Part shown: piece after piece, positions 45,654-54,242 of the stretch | How the letters are laid out: each line of letters begins with the position of its first letter | Numbering within the stretch: position 1 is the first letter of the stretch | DNA from: Saccharothrix carnea | GTDB taxonomy: Bacteria > Actinomycetota > Actinomycetes > Mycobacteriales > Pseudonocardiaceae | Assembly: GCF_003014735.1 (NCBI RefSeq) | Contig: NZ_PYAX01000003.1 | Span: forward strand, 682,001 to 746,000 | Length of the DNA stretch: 64,000 nucleotides | Reading direction: 5' to 3' | Made by a program: the position numbers and the translations under genes | The notes under the pieces: model-generated | The model's database searches: none | What the model was told of the DNA's origin: nothing | Seen by the model: only the letters and a program-made list of their open reading frames with translations

Positions 45654-46774
45654 GCGGCCGATCCCGTCCGGGGCAGGGTGGCGGTCACGGTCCAGCCGCG
45701 GTCGCGGCCGGGACCCGCGGCGCAGGTGCCGCCGAGCAGGTCGACGCGCTCGAACATGCCGATCAGGCCGTAGCCCGGGGTGGTCTGCGCGGAACCCTCG
45801 CCGTCGTCGCTCACGCGCAGGTGCACCGAGGTGTCGTCGGCGGCGACGCGGACCTCGATGCGGGTGGCGTGCCGGGCGTGCCGCTGCGCGTTGGTGACGG
45901 CTTCCTGGGCCAAGCGGTAGACCGCCGCGTCGATCGACGGGTGCACGCCGTCCAGGTCGCCGGTGATGCCCACCTCGACCGCCGGGCCGGAGCGGTGCGC
46001 CGCCGCGAGCTGGTCGAGGTCGGCGATGCGCGGGCTCGGTGCGAGGTCGACCGATTCGCCGCGCCGCAGGACGCGCACCATCGCGCGCATCTCGGTGAGC
46101 GCGCGGGTGGCCTCGGCCTCGATCAGGCGCAACGCGTCGGTCGCGGCGTCCGGTTGCGCCACGGCGAGGCCCGCCTGGGCGCGGATCGCGATCGCGGACA
46201 CGTGGTGGGCGACCGTGTCGTGCAGGTCTCTGGCCAGCCGTTCCCGTTCCAGCAGCTTGACCCGGTCGAGCTCACGGGTGCGCAACCGGGACCGGTAGCG
46301 CATGGCGACACCGAGGGCGGTGGCCGCGAACAGCACGGTCAGCCCGCCGATCGCGTCGACGAGGGGCAGGTCGCGCAGGACCATGGACAGGCCCGCGGAG
46401 CCGGTCACCAGGGCCAGGCCGAGGACGGCCTCGCGCCCCGAACCCCACCGGACCACGGCGTACACCAGGATCAGGATGAACGCCGCCGTGTGGGGCTCGT
46501 CGCGGTCGTGGCCGGTGACCAGCGACACCAGGCCCGTGACGCCGAAGGCGACGACGAGCACGAGCAGCGGTCGGGTGCGCCGCCACAGCACCGCGGGCAC
46601 CAGGCCCACCACCACGGCCGCCCACAGCCACCGCCACGGGAAGTCCGTCCGGAGGGCCGCTTCCAGCACCGCGAGCGATACGAGCACGCCGACGAGCGCC
46701 CAGTCACGCCACACCCGCGGCGGCGGCTGGTGTGGCCGGGGTTCACCCCAGGTGGCGCGGAGGACTGGCAGCAC
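45650..46774 (-). CDS. sensor histidine kinase, HisKA_3 (NarX/DesK) type
   Basis: 374 residues. Four to five N-terminal membrane helices without a large extracytoplasmic loop precede the dimerisation helix with the phospho-acceptor His in LARDLHDTVAHHVSAI, then an HATPase domain (VYRLAQEAVTNAQRHA, LRVSDDGEG, GYGLIGMFERV). The lack of an outer loop suggests sensing inside the membrane, such as lipid state or a hydrophobic antibiotic. Cognate regulator follows with a four-base overlap. Confidence 0.93.
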   Translation of the reverse strand: MLPVLRATWGEPRPHQPPPRVWRDWALVGVLVSLAVLEAALRTDFPWRWLWAAVVVGLVPAVLWRRTRPLLVLVVAFGVTGLVSLVTGHDRDEPHTAAFILILVYAVVRWGSGREAVLGLALVTGSAGLSMVLRDLPLVDAIGGLTVLFAATALGVAMRYRSRLRTRELDRVKLLERERLARDLHDTVAHHVSAIAIRAQAGLAVAQPDAATDALRLIEAEATRALTEMRAMVRVLRRGESVDLAPSPRIADLDQLAAAHRSGPAVEVGITGDLDGVHPSIDAAVYRLAQEAVTNAQRHARHATRIEVRVAADDTSVHLRVSDDGEGSAQTTPGYGLIGMFERVDLLGGTCAAGPGRDRGWTVTATLPRTGSAA

Positions 46775-46861
46775 CCGCTGATCGTACGAGCGCCGGGCCC
46801 GCGTCGGATCGGCCTAAAGTACGACGGACCCCGGTCTGGTGGGCGTCGGTACGGTGGGCTC

Positions 46862-47533
46862 GTGACCCGCCCGTACGTCCTGCTCAGCGTGGCCGTCAGC
46901 GTGGACGGCTACATCGACGACCGCGGCGCGCGACGGTTCCCGCTGTCCAACGCCGAGGACTTCGACCACGTCGACCAGGTGCGCGCGGAGTCCGGCGCGA
47001 TCCTCGTCGGCGCGGCGACGATCCGCCGCGACAACCCGCGCCTGCTGGTCAAGCACGCGCACCGCCGTGCCGCCAGGGTGGCGCAGGGCCGTCCCGAGTA
47101 CCCGGTGAAGGTGACCGTGACCGGGAGCGGCGACCTCGACCCGGCGCTCGCGTTCTGGCACCACGGCGGCGACAAGCTCGTCTACACGTCTTCGGCCGGG
47201 CACCGGCGTGCCGTCGCGGCCGTCGGCGACCTGGCGGACGTGGTGTCGCTCGGCCCGACCGTCGACTTCGGCGCATTGCTGGACGACCTCGGCGCGCGCG
47301 GCGTGGACCGGCTCATGGTGGAGGGAGGCGGCACGATCCACACCGCGTTCCTGTCCGCCGGGTTGGCCGACGAGATCCGGATGGCGGTGGCACCGATGCT
47401 GATCGGGCAGGCCGCCGCGCCCCGGTTCGTCAACCCGGCCGAGTTCCCGGGCGGGCCGGCCCGCCGCTTCCACCTGGAGGACGTGACCAAGCTGGGTGAC
47501 GTCGCCGTGCTGCGCTACTTCCCGAAGGCCTGA
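46862..47533 (+). CDS. RibD C-terminal (dihydrofolate-reductase-like) domain protein
   Basis: 223 residues with the RibD_C reductase fold: YVLLSVAVSVDGYIDD, AILVGAATIRRDNPRLL, GVDRLMVEGGGTIHTAFLSAGLADEI. No deaminase domain is attached, so it is not a full RibD. It is probably an NADPH-dependent reductase acting on a ribosylaminopyrimidine or related compound. It lies about 1.1 kb from the GTP-cyclohydrolase gene set, which makes a shared pathway possible. TACGGT (46850-46855) is six bases before the GTG, so it is probably leaderless. Its 3' end overlaps the convergent doxX gene by 19 bases. Confidence 0.88.
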   Translation: MTRPYVLLSVAVSVDGYIDDRGARRFPLSNAEDFDHVDQVRAESGAILVGAATIRRDNPRLLVKHAHRRAARVAQGRPEYPVKVTVTGSGDLDPALAFWHHGGDKLVYTSSAGHRRAVAAVGDLADVVSLGPTVDFGALLDDLGARGVDRLMVEGGGTIHTAFLSAGLADEIRMAVAPMLIGQAAAPRFVNPAEFPGGPARRFHLEDVTKLGDVAVLRYFPKA

Positions 47534-47916
47534 AGCAACGCCCGGATCGTGTCCCGGCGGAACCACGCCACGACGGCGGCGAGGACGAGCAGTATCGCGG
47601 GCAGCACCGCGCCGTCCGGGTCACCCAGGACGAACAGCTCTGTCGCGACCGCTCCCGTCATCACGCCGACCAGGCCCAGCGCGGCGAGCCCGCACAGGCG
47701 TGGCACGAGCAGGCCGAGCGCGCCGGCGAGCTCCAGCACCCCTGTCACGTAGCGGAGCCACTGGCCGGAGCCGATCTTGTCGAACTTGCCGACGAAGTCG
47801 TCGCCGAGGAGCGACACCCCGCTGTAGACGAAGTACGCGGCGAGCAGCACCTGCAACAGCCAGAGGGCGATGTTGCCGACGTTGGGGCCGACGTTGGCTC
47901 GAGCTGCGTCAGACAT
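47515..47916 (-). CDS. DoxX-family membrane protein
   Basis: 133 residues from ATG 47916. Four membrane helices: NIALWLLQVLLAAYFVYSGVSLL, GVLELAGALGLLVPRL, LAALGLVGVMTGAVATE and AILLVLAAVVAWF. The G-V-x-L-L and LELAGALGLL segments are typical of the family, members of which are linked to redox or thiol stress. The upstream gap to the phosphatidyltransferase gene is locally AT-rich. Specific function unknown. Confidence 0.85.
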   Translation of the reverse strand: MSDAARANVGPNVGNIALWLLQVLLAAYFVYSGVSLLGDDFVGKFDKIGSGQWLRYVTGVLELAGALGLLVPRLCGLAALGLVGVMTGAVATELFVLGDPDGAVLPAILLVLAAVVAWFRRDTIRALLQAFGK

Positions 47917-47974
47917 GGCTGATTCCTTGATCGTTGTCCGGATGGCTTGGAAGATCAAAAACGTCCTTGGTCAT

Positions 47975-48673
47975 TCACGACACGGGAGCATTGCGCCACA
48001 ACCACTCCACGTCCCGGCCGAACGACCAGACGAGCGACACCAGCGCCAGTCCGACCAGGACGGACGGGTGAGGCGGCAGGCCTGACGCGGCGACCACCAG
48101 CGCGATCCCCTGCACCGCGGCCACTACCTTCCGCGCGTAGCTCGGCGGCAGCGCGCCCCGCAGTCGGGCCAGCACCCAGGACGCCACCACGAACGCGTAC
48201 CGCAACGCGCCCATGACCAGTACCCACGGCCCGAGGCTCAAGGCCACGTGCACGCTCAGCACCAGGATCAGGAACGCGTCGACCTCCATGTCGAACCGCG
48301 CGCCCAGCGCCGACGCCGTGCCCGTACGACGGGCTACCTGCCCGTCCACGAAGTCCAGCGCCAGCGCGACGGCGGCGAGCGCCACGAGCAGCGCCGTCTC
48401 CCGGCTGCCGTCGGCCACCAGCGCGGTGACCGCGCCGACCAGCAAGCCCCTGGCCGACGTGACCCGGTCGGCGGGACCCAGCACCCCGCGCGCCGACCGC
48501 TGCACCGCGCCGCTGAGCAACGCCTGCGTGGCCATCGCGTACGCGATGCCCGCCAGCCACCCGGCCGTGCCCAACCCGACCGTGCCCTCCAGCACGCCGA
48601 GCAGGATCACCTGGAGGCCGGCCCACGCGGACGGTTCGGTGGTGGTGGCCGCGCTGTGCTGAAGTGTGGTCAT
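47975..48673 (-). CDS. CDP-alcohol phosphatidyltransferase family protein
   Basis: 232 residues from ATG 48673 behind GAGGGG. The family motif DG-x2-AR-x8-G-x3-D-x3-D is complete: [23 protein letters not shown], in a protein with about six membrane helices. It transfers a phosphoalcohol group from a CDP-activated donor, normally to a lipid or inositol-type acceptor. Its start codon is only 30 bases from that of the divergent dehydrogenase gene, so the two share regulatory DNA. In this context it may attach the locus product to a membrane carrier; that is inference. Confidence 0.9.
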   Translation of the reverse strand: MTTLQHSAATTTEPSAWAGLQVILLGVLEGTVGLGTAGWLAGIAYAMATQALLSGAVQRSARGVLGPADRVTSARGLLVGAVTALVADGSRETALLVALAAVALALDFVDGQVARRTGTASALGARFDMEVDAFLILVLSVHVALSLGPWVLVMGALRYAFVVASWVLARLRGALPPSYARKVVAAVQGIALVVAASGLPPHPSVLVGLALVSLVWSFGRDVEWLWRNAPVS

Positions 48674-48703
48674 CGTGCCCCTCGTCGTCCGGAGGTTGTA
48701 CAG

Positions 48704-49669
48704 ATGACACGCTCTGCGAGGGCCCTCTGGTTCACCGCATCGGGAAAAAGTGAGATCCGGACCGTGCCGGTGGCCGAGCCGGGACCCGACGACGTGCTGG
48801 TGCGCACCCTGTACTCGGGGATCAGCCGGGGCACGGAGAGCCTGGTCCTGCGTGGTGGGGTGCCGGAGAGCCAGCACGACGTGATGCGGGCGCCGTTCCA
48901 GGACGGCGAGTTCCCGTGGCCGGTGAAGTACGGCTACCTCAACGTCGGCGTGGTGGAGCGCGGACCGCTGCTCGGCCGCACGGTGTTCTGCCTCTATCCA
49001 CACCAGACGCACTACGTGGTGCCCGCCGACGCGGTGACGCCGGTGCCGGACTCGGTGCCCGCCGCGCGGGCGGTGCTGGCCGGGACGGTGGAGACGGCGG
49101 TGAACGCCCTGTGGGACGCCCGGCCGTTGATCGGTGACCGGATCGCGGTCGTCGGCGGCGGGATGGTGGGGTGCGGCGTGGCCGCCCTGCTGGCCCGGTT
49201 CCCGGGCGTGCGGCTGCAACTGGTGGACGCCGACCCGGGACGCGCGCCGGTGGCCGCCGCGCTCGGCGTGGACTTCGCGTTGCCCGAGGAGGCCGCGGGC
49301 GGCTGCGACCTGGTCGTGCACGCGAGCGCGTCCGAGGAAGGGCTGGCCCGGTCGTTGGCGCTGCTCGCACCGGAAGGCCAGGTGGTGGAGCTGAGCTGGT
49401 ACGGCGACCGGCGGGTCTCGGTGCCGTTGGGCGAGTTCTTCCACTCGCGGCGGCTGCGGTTGCGCAGCAGCCAGGTGGGCGTGGTCGCGCGGCCGGACCG
49501 CACGTACGGCGAGCGGATGGCGTTGGCGCTGGACCTGCTCGCCGACCCGGCGTTCGACGCGCTGATCACCGGGGAGAGCCGGTTCGAGGACCTGCCGTCC
49601 GTGCTGGCCGGCACGCTGCCGCCGCTGTGCCACCGCGTTGACTACGGTGCCGGGCATGTACCTGCCTGA
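48704..49669 (+). CDS. MDR-superfamily dehydrogenase lacking zinc ligands
   Basis: 321 residues from ATG 48704 behind GGAGG. It resembles the BchC branch of medium-chain dehydrogenases: [17 protein letters not shown] replaces the Cys-GHE zinc site, and [31 protein letters not shown] is the Rossmann NAD(P) site. It probably oxidises an alcohol or reduces a carbonyl on a cofactor-like substrate. It overlaps the creatininase-like gene by 14 bases, so they are cotranscribed. Substrate unknown. Confidence 0.85.
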   Translation: MTRSARALWFTASGKSEIRTVPVAEPGPDDVLVRTLYSGISRGTESLVLRGGVPESQHDVMRAPFQDGEFPWPVKYGYLNVGVVERGPLLGRTVFCLYPHQTHYVVPADAVTPVPDSVPAARAVLAGTVETAVNALWDARPLIGDRIAVVGGGMVGCGVAALLARFPGVRLQLVDADPGRAPVAAALGVDFALPEEAAGGCDLVVHASASEEGLARSLALLAPEGQVVELSWYGDRRVSVPLGEFFHSRRLRLRSSQVGVVARPDRTYGERMALALDLLADPAFDALITGESRFEDLPSVLAGTLPPLCHRVDYGAGHVPA

Positions 49670-50339
49670 CACCACCGAGGACGTGCGGACGCGGGCGGCG
49701 ACCGTGGCGGTGCTGCCGGTCGGCAGCCACGAGCAGCACGGCCCGTACCTGCCGCTGGCCACGGACACGGTCGTCGCCTGCACGATCGCGCGGGCGATCG
49801 CCGACGCCCACCCGGTCCAGCTGCTGCCGCCGATCACGATCTCCTGCTCGCAGGAGCACGCCGCCTGGCCCGGCACGGTGAGCATCTCGGCGCGCACGCT
49901 GTACGCGGTGGTGCGGGACGTGGCGGACTCGTTGCGGCGGGCCGGGGTGCCGCACCTGGTGCTGGTCAGCGGGCACGGCGGGAACTACGTGCTGGCGAAC
50001 GTCGTGCAGGAGTCGGAGGGGATGGCGCTGTTCCCGGGCAGCGGCGACTGGGCCGCGGCACGGGACGCCGCCGGGATCGGGACGACGTCCCGCAGCGACA
50101 TGCACGCCGGTGAGCTGGAGACGTCGATCCTCCTGCACGCACACCCCGAGCTGGTGCGGCCCGGTTACGAGACGAGCGACCACCTGGCCGACGACCGGCC
50201 GCACCTGCTCACGCTGGGGCTCGCGCCGTACACGTCGTCGGGGGTGGTGGGGCGGCCGTCGCTGGCGTCAGCCGACAAGGGTCGGGACGTGCTCGCGGCG
50301 CTGGTCGAGTCGTTCGGGCCGTACCTGGCGGTGCTCTGA
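49656..50339 (+). CDS. creatininase-family amidohydrolase, candidate FAPy deformylase
   Basis: 227 residues. All metal and catalytic motifs of the creatininase family are present: [23 protein letters not shown] and [10 protein letters not shown]. The family includes creatininase, MftE and archaeal ArfB, which deformylates FAPy, the first product of GTP cyclohydrolase III. With an altered GTP cyclohydrolase II homologue in the same locus, deformylation of FAPy is the best guess. No mycofactocin genes are nearby, which argues against MftE. ATG 49656 is chosen; GTG 49647 is possible. The 3' end overlaps the convergent membrane-protein gene by 72 bases. Confidence 0.85.
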   Translation: MYLPDTTEDVRTRAATVAVLPVGSHEQHGPYLPLATDTVVACTIARAIADAHPVQLLPPITISCSQEHAAWPGTVSISARTLYAVVRDVADSLRRAGVPHLVLVSGHGGNYVLANVVQESEGMALFPGSGDWAAARDAAGIGTTSRSDMHAGELETSILLHAHPELVRPGYETSDHLADDRPHLLTLGLAPYTSSGVVGRPSLASADKGRDVLAALVESFGPYLAVL

Positions 50340-51200
50340 GGGCCACCGGACCAGGGTGAAGATGCCGGGCAGGCTGCTGATCAGCGCCAACACGCCGTAG
50401 ACGACGCCGGTGGTGAGCCCTTGCGCGGCACCGAGCCCGGCCGCGCCGAACGCCACCGCCAGGAACGCCTCCCGCGGCCCGAAGCCACCGACGTTCAGCG
50501 GCACGGCCATGACCAGCAGCGCGAGCACGGCCAGCGGGACGAGACTGGTGATCGGCGCCCCGGTACCCGCCGCCCGTGCCGCGACCACGAACAGCGCCAC
50601 GTGCCCGGCCAGCACCGCGGTGGAGAGCAGGGTGACCTTCGGCAGGACTTCGCGGTTGAGCAGACCGGTGCGTGCGTCGGCCCACGTCGTCCGCACGGCC
50701 CGGCGGACTCTCGGGGACAGCCCGGCCAGCGGCAGGAGGGCGACCGGCAGCACGCCGAGACCCGGCAGGTCGATCGGCAGGGAGCCGGTGCACAGGACGG
50801 CGACACCGAGGACGACCAGCACCACCTGACCGGCGGCGCGTTCGAACACCACCGCCCGGACTCCGCGCGCCACATCACCGCTCTGCCGCCCGTGGCTCAC
50901 GGCCCGGTGCACGTCACCCAGCACACCGGCGGGCAGGACGGCGTTGAGCAGGAGCCCGCGGTAGTAGTCGGAGACGGCGGTGCCGAGGGTGAGCGGCAAC
51001 CCGAGCCGGCGGGCGATCAGGCACCACCGCCAAGCACTCGCCACCGTGGTCACCAGCCCGATCCCCAACGCGGCGGCCACCGCCCGACCGTCGACCGCCC
51101 GAAGACCCGCCACGAACGCCTCGGCACCCCACTGCCGCCCCAACGCCACCAGGATGCCCACCGCACCCACCAACCGCAGCCACGGCCAAGCCCGCCTCAC
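50268..51200 (-). CDS. lysylphosphatidylglycerol-synthase-type transmembrane (flippase-like) protein
   Basis: 310 residues, about eight membrane helices, of the UPF0104/LPG_synthase_TM family: WRWCLIARRLGLPLTLGTAVSDYYRGLLLNAVLPAGVLGDVHRA, VVFERAAGQVVL and VPLNVGGFGPREAFLAVAFG (the GGFGPRE signature). It lacks the soluble transferase half, so lipid or lipid-linked product translocation is plausible. Last gene of a four-gene operon; GTG start and methyltransferase stop overlap (GTGA). Confidence 0.85.
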   Translation of the reverse strand: MRRAWPWLRLVGAVGILVALGRQWGAEAFVAGLRAVDGRAVAAALGIGLVTTVASAWRWCLIARRLGLPLTLGTAVSDYYRGLLLNAVLPAGVLGDVHRAVSHGRQSGDVARGVRAVVFERAAGQVVLVVLGVAVLCTGSLPIDLPGLGVLPVALLPLAGLSPRVRRAVRTTWADARTGLLNREVLPKVTLLSTAVLAGHVALFVVAARAAGTGAPITSLVPLAVLALLVMAVPLNVGGFGPREAFLAVAFGAAGLGAAQGLTTGVVYGVLALISSLPGIFTLVRWPSEHRQVRPERLDQRREHVPTLVG

Positions 51201-51976
51201 CGCGGCACCGCCAGGAGGTCGGTGTGGTGCACCACCACACCCGGCCCGTGTTCGAGCTTCCGCCGCAGGTACCCGGGTGCTTCGGCGGCCAGGCGGGGTT
51301 CCTGCTCGACCGCCGCCTCCACCCACCCGCGCAGCCACTCCCCCGCCAGGGCGGCCTGCTCCGGGCCGAGCCGCCACGGGCTGGGGCTCGTCGTCACCTC
51401 GGCACCCCGCCGTCCGAACGCCTCCACCGCGGCAGGCACGGCGTCCGGGCCCAGCAGTCGCCGACCGTCGACGACCCGCCGCTGGTGGGCGTTGAACGCG
51501 GCCTCGAACTCCGCGTCCAGCGGCTCGGGCTCGGCGAACTCCACCCGACCCGCCACCGACAGCGTGAACAGCGCCGGGCAGCCCGCGTCCGCGCACGCGC
51601 CTGCCAACCCGTCCACCTCCTCCGCCGTCAGCAGGTCCAGCAGCGCCGACGCGGTGACCAGCGACGTACCGGCCAGGTCGGCGGCGGTGAGACGGGTCAG
51701 GTCGCCCTCGTGCGTCTCGATCGTCACCCCGCTCATGGTCGCCGCCGCGATGCTGAGCAGCCGGGGGTCGCGGTCGTGCAGCACCCAGTGCTGCGGACCA
51801 CCCAGCCGTCCGGCGAGCCACCGTCCCAACGATCCCGTCCCACACCCGAGATCACGCACCACGAGGGGTGTCCGGTTCAGATCGATCTCCCGGAGCCGGT
51901 CGACCAGGTCGTGCGCGCGGGCCTCCGCGTCGGCCTTCTCGCGCAGGGACAGCCATTCCGGTGCGAAGGTGCTCAT
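51197..51976 (-). CDS. class I SAM-dependent methyltransferase
   Basis: 259 residues. Motif I VVRDLGCGTGSLGRWLAGRL (near 57-75), acidic motif WVLHDRDPRLL, and DLAGTSLVTASALLDLL give a standard Rossmann methyltransferase. It overlaps its neighbours at both ends by four bases, so it acts in the same pathway as the glycosyltransferase and T-fold protein. The acceptor is not readable from the sequence. Confidence 0.87.
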   Translation of the reverse strand: MSTFAPEWLSLREKADAEARAHDLVDRLREIDLNRTPLVVRDLGCGTGSLGRWLAGRLGGPQHWVLHDRDPRLLSIAAATMSGVTIETHEGDLTRLTAADLAGTSLVTASALLDLLTAEEVDGLAGACADAGCPALFTLSVAGRVEFAEPEPLDAEFEAAFNAHQRRVVDGRRLLGPDAVPAAVEAFGRRGAEVTTSPSPWRLGPEQAALAGEWLRGWVEAAVEQEPRLAAEAPGYLRRKLEHGPGVVVHHTDLLAVPR

Positions 51977-52977
51977 GGCCGCAGACTAGCCAGCACACCC
52001 GCCAGACCGGCCGCCGTCTCGTCCCAAGTGGACAGCTCACCGCGCCGCCGCGCGGCCCGACCGCGCAGGTCACGCCGCCACTCGTCATCGGTCAGCCACC
52101 GCCGCAAAGCCCGGCCGAACGCCGCCACGTCGCCCGGCGGCAGCAGCACCCCGCCCGCACCGAGCGCGTCCGGCACGGCGCTCGCCACCACCGGCACGCC
52201 CCGCGCCAACGCCTCGGTCACCACCATCCCGTACGTCTCGGCCAACGACGCCAGCACGACCAGGTCCGCCGTCGCGTACGCGCGATCGAGCGCCGGACCG
52301 TGCAGTGGCCCGGTCAGCTCGACGCGCCCGGCGAGCCCGTGCCGGGTGATCAGCTCCCCGACCGGCCACCGCTGCGACCCGACGAACGCGCACGTCCACG
52401 GCAGGTCCGCGACCGAAGCCAGCGCGCGCACCAGCACGTCGTGCCCCTTGCGGGGCGTGATGGAAGCGACGCAGAGCAACCGGGACGCACCGTCCGTGCC
52501 GGTGGCCATCGGCGCGGGGTCGGTGCCGGGTGGGACGACGTGGACCTGTGCCAACCCGTGGTGCTCCGCGAGCCGCCGTGCCGCCGAAGGACTGGTCGCG
52601 ACGACGGCGCGGGCGGCACGCAGGCACTCCCGTTCGGCGGCGTCGAGCCGCGAGGCCACGGCGGGCGGCAGACCCGTCTCGTCGGCCAGCGGCAGGTGCA
52701 CCAACACCGCCAACCGCAACCGGTCCGCGTGCGGCACGACGACGTCCGGCACACCGCACGCCACCAGCCCGTCGAGCAGCACGACCGCGTCGTCCTCGAT
52801 CCCGCGCAACGCCAGGTCCAGCGCCGCGCGGGCGCCGGAACCGGGTTGCGGCCAGGCACCGGGCACCACGACCTCGCGCACGGCGAGCCGTCGAGCCACC
52901 TGCCGGTCGTAGGCGTTGCCGCCGCTGGGCGACGCCGGGTCGTCCACGCCGCCGGGCAGGACGAAGTGGACCGTCAC
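51973..52977 (-). CDS. glycosyltransferase, GT4 family
   Basis: 334 residues from GTG 52977, which overlaps the upstream stop (GTGA); an in-frame start eight codons earlier is less likely. A GT-B fold is shown by the C-terminal domain [51 protein letters not shown] (the E-x7-E retaining motif) and LLPPGD. The N-terminal domain has [14 protein letters not shown]. It probably transfers a sugar to the GTP-derived core or to a lipid; donor unknown. Confidence 0.9.
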   Translation of the reverse strand: MTVHFVLPGGVDDPASPSGGNAYDRQVARRLAVREVVVPGAWPQPGSGARAALDLALRGIEDDAVVLLDGLVACGVPDVVVPHADRLRLAVLVHLPLADETGLPPAVASRLDAAERECLRAARAVVATSPSAARRLAEHHGLAQVHVVPPGTDPAPMATGTDGASRLLCVASITPRKGHDVLVRALASVADLPWTCAFVGSQRWPVGELITRHGLAGRVELTGPLHGPALDRAYATADLVVLASLAETYGMVVTEALARGVPVVASAVPDALGAGGVLLPPGDVAAFGRALRRWLTDDEWRRDLRGRAARRRGELSTWDETAAGLAGVLASLRP

Positions 52978-53372
52978 AGCGGGCGTTCGTAGCTCGCCCA
53001 CGCGACGTGCGACTCGTGCAGCGTGACCTCGATCCCGGTCAGACCGCGCGCACCCTCGCCGAGCGAACCCGCGTGCACGGCGTCCGCGAGCTGGTCCGCG
53101 ATGTGCTTGGCCAGGAACTCGGTCGACGTGTTGACCCCGGCGAACGCGGGCACGTCGTCCAGGTTGCGGTAGTTGAGGTCGGCGAGGACGGCGCGCAGCC
53201 GTTCGGTCGCGAGTCCGATGTCGACCACGATGTTGTCGGCGTCGAGTTCGTCCCGTTTGAACCGGGCGTCGACCACGAACGTTGCCCCGTGCAGGCGTTG
53301 TGCCGGACCGAACACCTCGCCGCGGAAGCTGTGGGCGACCATGACGTGATCGCGGACGGTGATGCTGAACAG
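52974..53372 (-). CDS. 6-pyruvoyltetrahydropterin synthase/QueD-like T-fold protein with degraded active site
   Basis: 132 residues if read from CTG 53372, which sits five bases after GGAGG. An internal ATG at 53342 would remove the first strand and has no binding site. The T-fold pattern is clear ([56 protein letters not shown]). Compared with E. coli QueD, zinc ligands H14 and H28 remain, but the third is A30 (HGA for HGH), the catalytic Cys is A24, and the LDHxxLN segment reads LNYRNLD. It is therefore unlikely to be a normal PTPS or QueD. It heads a four-gene operon and is divergent from the GTP cyclohydrolase homologue. Confidence 0.85.
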   Translation of the reverse strand: MFSITVRDHVMVAHSFRGEVFGPAQRLHGATFVVDARFKRDELDADNIVVDIGLATERLRAVLADLNYRNLDDVPAFAGVNTSTEFLAKHIADQLADAVHAGSLGEGARGLTGIEVTLHESHVAWASYERPL

Positions 53373-53462
53373 GGTGACCTCCGCCGAGTGAGCGAGTTAC
53401 CGTGCAACTCCCGGCCGAGCGTAGTGAACTCCGCGCCGGCTGTCGGGTGACGAGGGAGCCGG

Positions 53463-54107
53463 ATGCGCGAAGAAGCGTTCAACGACGAGGACGTGGCGGA
53501 GTCCGAGCTGGTCACGCGCCGCGGCACGTTCCGCGCGGTGGCGTTCCGCGCCGACGGGCACGAGCACATGGCGCTGGTCTACGGCCGAACGGGCTCGCGG
53601 GAGGACGTGCTCGTGCGCGTGCACTCGGAGTGCATGACCGGCGACCTCTTCGGCGCGATGCGCTGCGAGTGCGGCGACCAGCTGGACGCGGCGCTGGACC
53701 GGATCGTCGCCGAGGGCGGCGGCATCCTGGTCTACCTGCGCGGCCACGAGGGGCGCGGCATCGGCCTGGTGGCGAAGGTGCGCACCCACGTGCTCCAGGA
53801 CGAGCAGGGCCTGGACACGCTCGACTCCGCGACCACGCTCGGCCTGCCGGTCGACGTCCGCGACTACTCCCCCGCCGCGCGCATCCTCAAGCACCTCGGC
53901 GTCGCGTCCGTGCGGTTGATGTCGAACAACCCGGACAAGGTCCGGGCGCTGGAGGCGGACGGCATCGCGGTCACGGCCCGCGTGCCGCACCTGATGCGGC
54001 CCAACCCGCACAACATCGGCTACCTCACCGCGAAGCGCGACCGGCTCGGCCACGACCTGCCGCAGGTGGACCAGCCGGCCCGGTCGGAATACCCCACCGC
54101 GCGGTAA
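53463..54107 (+). CDS. GTP cyclohydrolase II homologue with catalytic Tyr replaced by His
   Basis: 214 residues from ATG 53463 behind GAGGGAG. Zinc ligands C57, C68 and C70 (HSECMTGDLFGAMRCECG) and the RGHEGRGIGL loop are intact. The position of E. coli Tyr105 (KIRAYALQD) is His109 here (KVRTHVLQD). In Streptomyces coelicolor a paralogue lacking this Tyr is reported to stop at the formylated intermediate FAPy, so the same outcome is predicted. It lacks the DHBP synthase half of RibBA and lies apart from other riboflavin genes, so it is probably not the housekeeping enzyme. The symbol ribA is withheld for that reason. Confidence 0.9.
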   Translation: MREEAFNDEDVAESELVTRRGTFRAVAFRADGHEHMALVYGRTGSREDVLVRVHSECMTGDLFGAMRCECGDQLDAALDRIVAEGGGILVYLRGHEGRGIGLVAKVRTHVLQDEQGLDTLDSATTLGLPVDVRDYSPAARILKHLGVASVRLMSNNPDKVRALEADGIAVTARVPHLMRPNPHNIGYLTAKRDRLGHDLPQVDQPARSEYPTAR

Positions 54108-54166
54108 GCCGACCGCTCCCGAACCGTGCACGGGGCGTGTGGTGACGCCTGCCGGCGGGGCGCGCG

Positions 54167-54184
54167 GGTATGGCCAGCCATACC
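54167..54184. promoter_or_regulatory. inverted repeat upstream of the ABC transporter operon
   Basis: GGTATGGC and GCCATACC flank CA, about 60 bases before the transporter start. It is a candidate site for the NarL-type regulator encoded downstream in the same operon, or for a repressor. Confidence 0.45.
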
Positions 54185-54242
54185 GCGGAGATCCGAGGTC
54201 GCACGGTGGGTTCGCGGACGGCGCGGCGGCAGGGTTCCCGGC

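Noticed and set aside
45821-46861. N-terminal extension of the RibD-like protein opposite the histidine kinase
   Set aside because: The extension is the kinase antisense; the GTG at 46862 with TACGGT six bases before gives a normal RibD_C N-terminus.
48674-49897. Long N-terminal extension of the CDP-alcohol phosphatidyltransferase
   Set aside because: It is antisense to the dehydrogenase and creatininase-like genes; ATG 48673 has a good ribosome binding site and yields a family-sized protein.
49656-50339. Mycofactocin creatininase MftE
   Set aside because: No mftA, mftB, mftC, mftD or mftF-like genes are in the window; the GTP-cyclohydrolase context fits an ArfB-like role better.
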